From assembly GCA_009731375.1 (NCBI GenBank), contig BJOX01000325.1:385512-434112 (forward strand): 48,601 bases of DNA, given 5' to 3'. Of the stretch, positions 48,494 through 48,601 are shown piece after piece. The notes beneath the pieces are model-generated. The model searched no databases and was not told where the DNA came from. It saw nothing but the letters and a program-made list of their open reading frames with translations. A program made the position numbers and the translations under genes. The DNA is from Paulinella micropora. Lineage: Eukaryota; Cercozoa; Imbricatea; Euglyphida. Numbering within the stretch: position 1 is the first letter of the stretch; every line of letters begins with the position of its first letter.

Positions 48494-48601
48494 CCTACCT
48501 ACCTACCTACCTACCTACCTACCTACCTACCTACCTACCTACCTACCTACCTACCTACCTACCTACCTACCTACCTACCTACCTACCTACCTACCTACCT
48601 A
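48359..48601. repeat. AT, ATCT and ACCT arrays at the window end
   Basis: (AT)n with a GTATATATATAC palindrome at about 48392-48423, then (ATCT)n at 48461-48490 switching to a pure (ACCT)n array that runs off the end of the window. Confidence 0.95.

Overview
This is a eukaryotic nuclear window, most likely from a repeat-rich invertebrate; the sequence does not allow a firm assignment to a taxon. The evidence is GT-AG type splice sites, tRNA-derived SINEs, an LTR retrotransposon, several MITE-like inverted-repeat elements, and no prokaryotic gene layout. Roughly half of the resolved bases are microsatellites (GATA/ATCT, GTAT, GAA/CTT, ATT, CT/GA, TTG, ACT, ACCT). Nine runs of N interrupt the sequence. 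Most sit inside or beside simple repeats, and two are 10-N joins inside the retrotransposon.

Layout. 0-7.8 kb: GTA, GAA and GATA arrays, a 72-bp minisatellite, two copies of a palindromic foldback element, ATCT arrays with interspersed unique units, and MITE-like elements. 8-13 kb: GAA arrays carrying a repeated 3'-tail-like unit, the C-terminal remnant of a probable LINE protein, a tRNA-derived SINE and a GAA-tailed short repeat. 13-21 kb: two small exon candidates, a gap-centred palindrome, a TTCAAG-rich stretch, and a 2.76-kb element bounded by ~300-bp inverted repeats with a degenerate GAAGC hexamer array. 22-30.4 kb: a frameshifted unidentified coding remnant, then a nearly complete Ty1/copia element (22943-30431) with gag, protease, integrase, reverse transcriptase and RNase H. 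Its 3' LTR carries a nested TA-flanked MITE. 30-35.6 kb: unique DNA, tandem and inverted duplications, then GATA, GAA and CTT arrays. 35.6-48.6 kb: GTAT and ATCT arrays with many repeated short units, plus short charged exon candidates on the + strand (41467, 44847, 45674, 47010), a 16-copy cassette array, and a second SINE.

The only system with clearly cooperating parts is the copia element. Its coding parts are in the canonical order, it has a Drosophila-copia-like primer-binding site that reads through an ATG, and it has a CxxxxxxxxxC...CxxH cysteine/histidine motif where a CCHC zinc knuckle would normally lie. Its open frame is broken almost only by frame changes, with one in-frame stop, and its LTRs are nearly identical. 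That fits a young insertion with recent or assembly-derived indels. The rest of the window shows a recurring pattern: a short unique unit of 40-230 bp is always coupled to one specific microsatellite and amplified with it.
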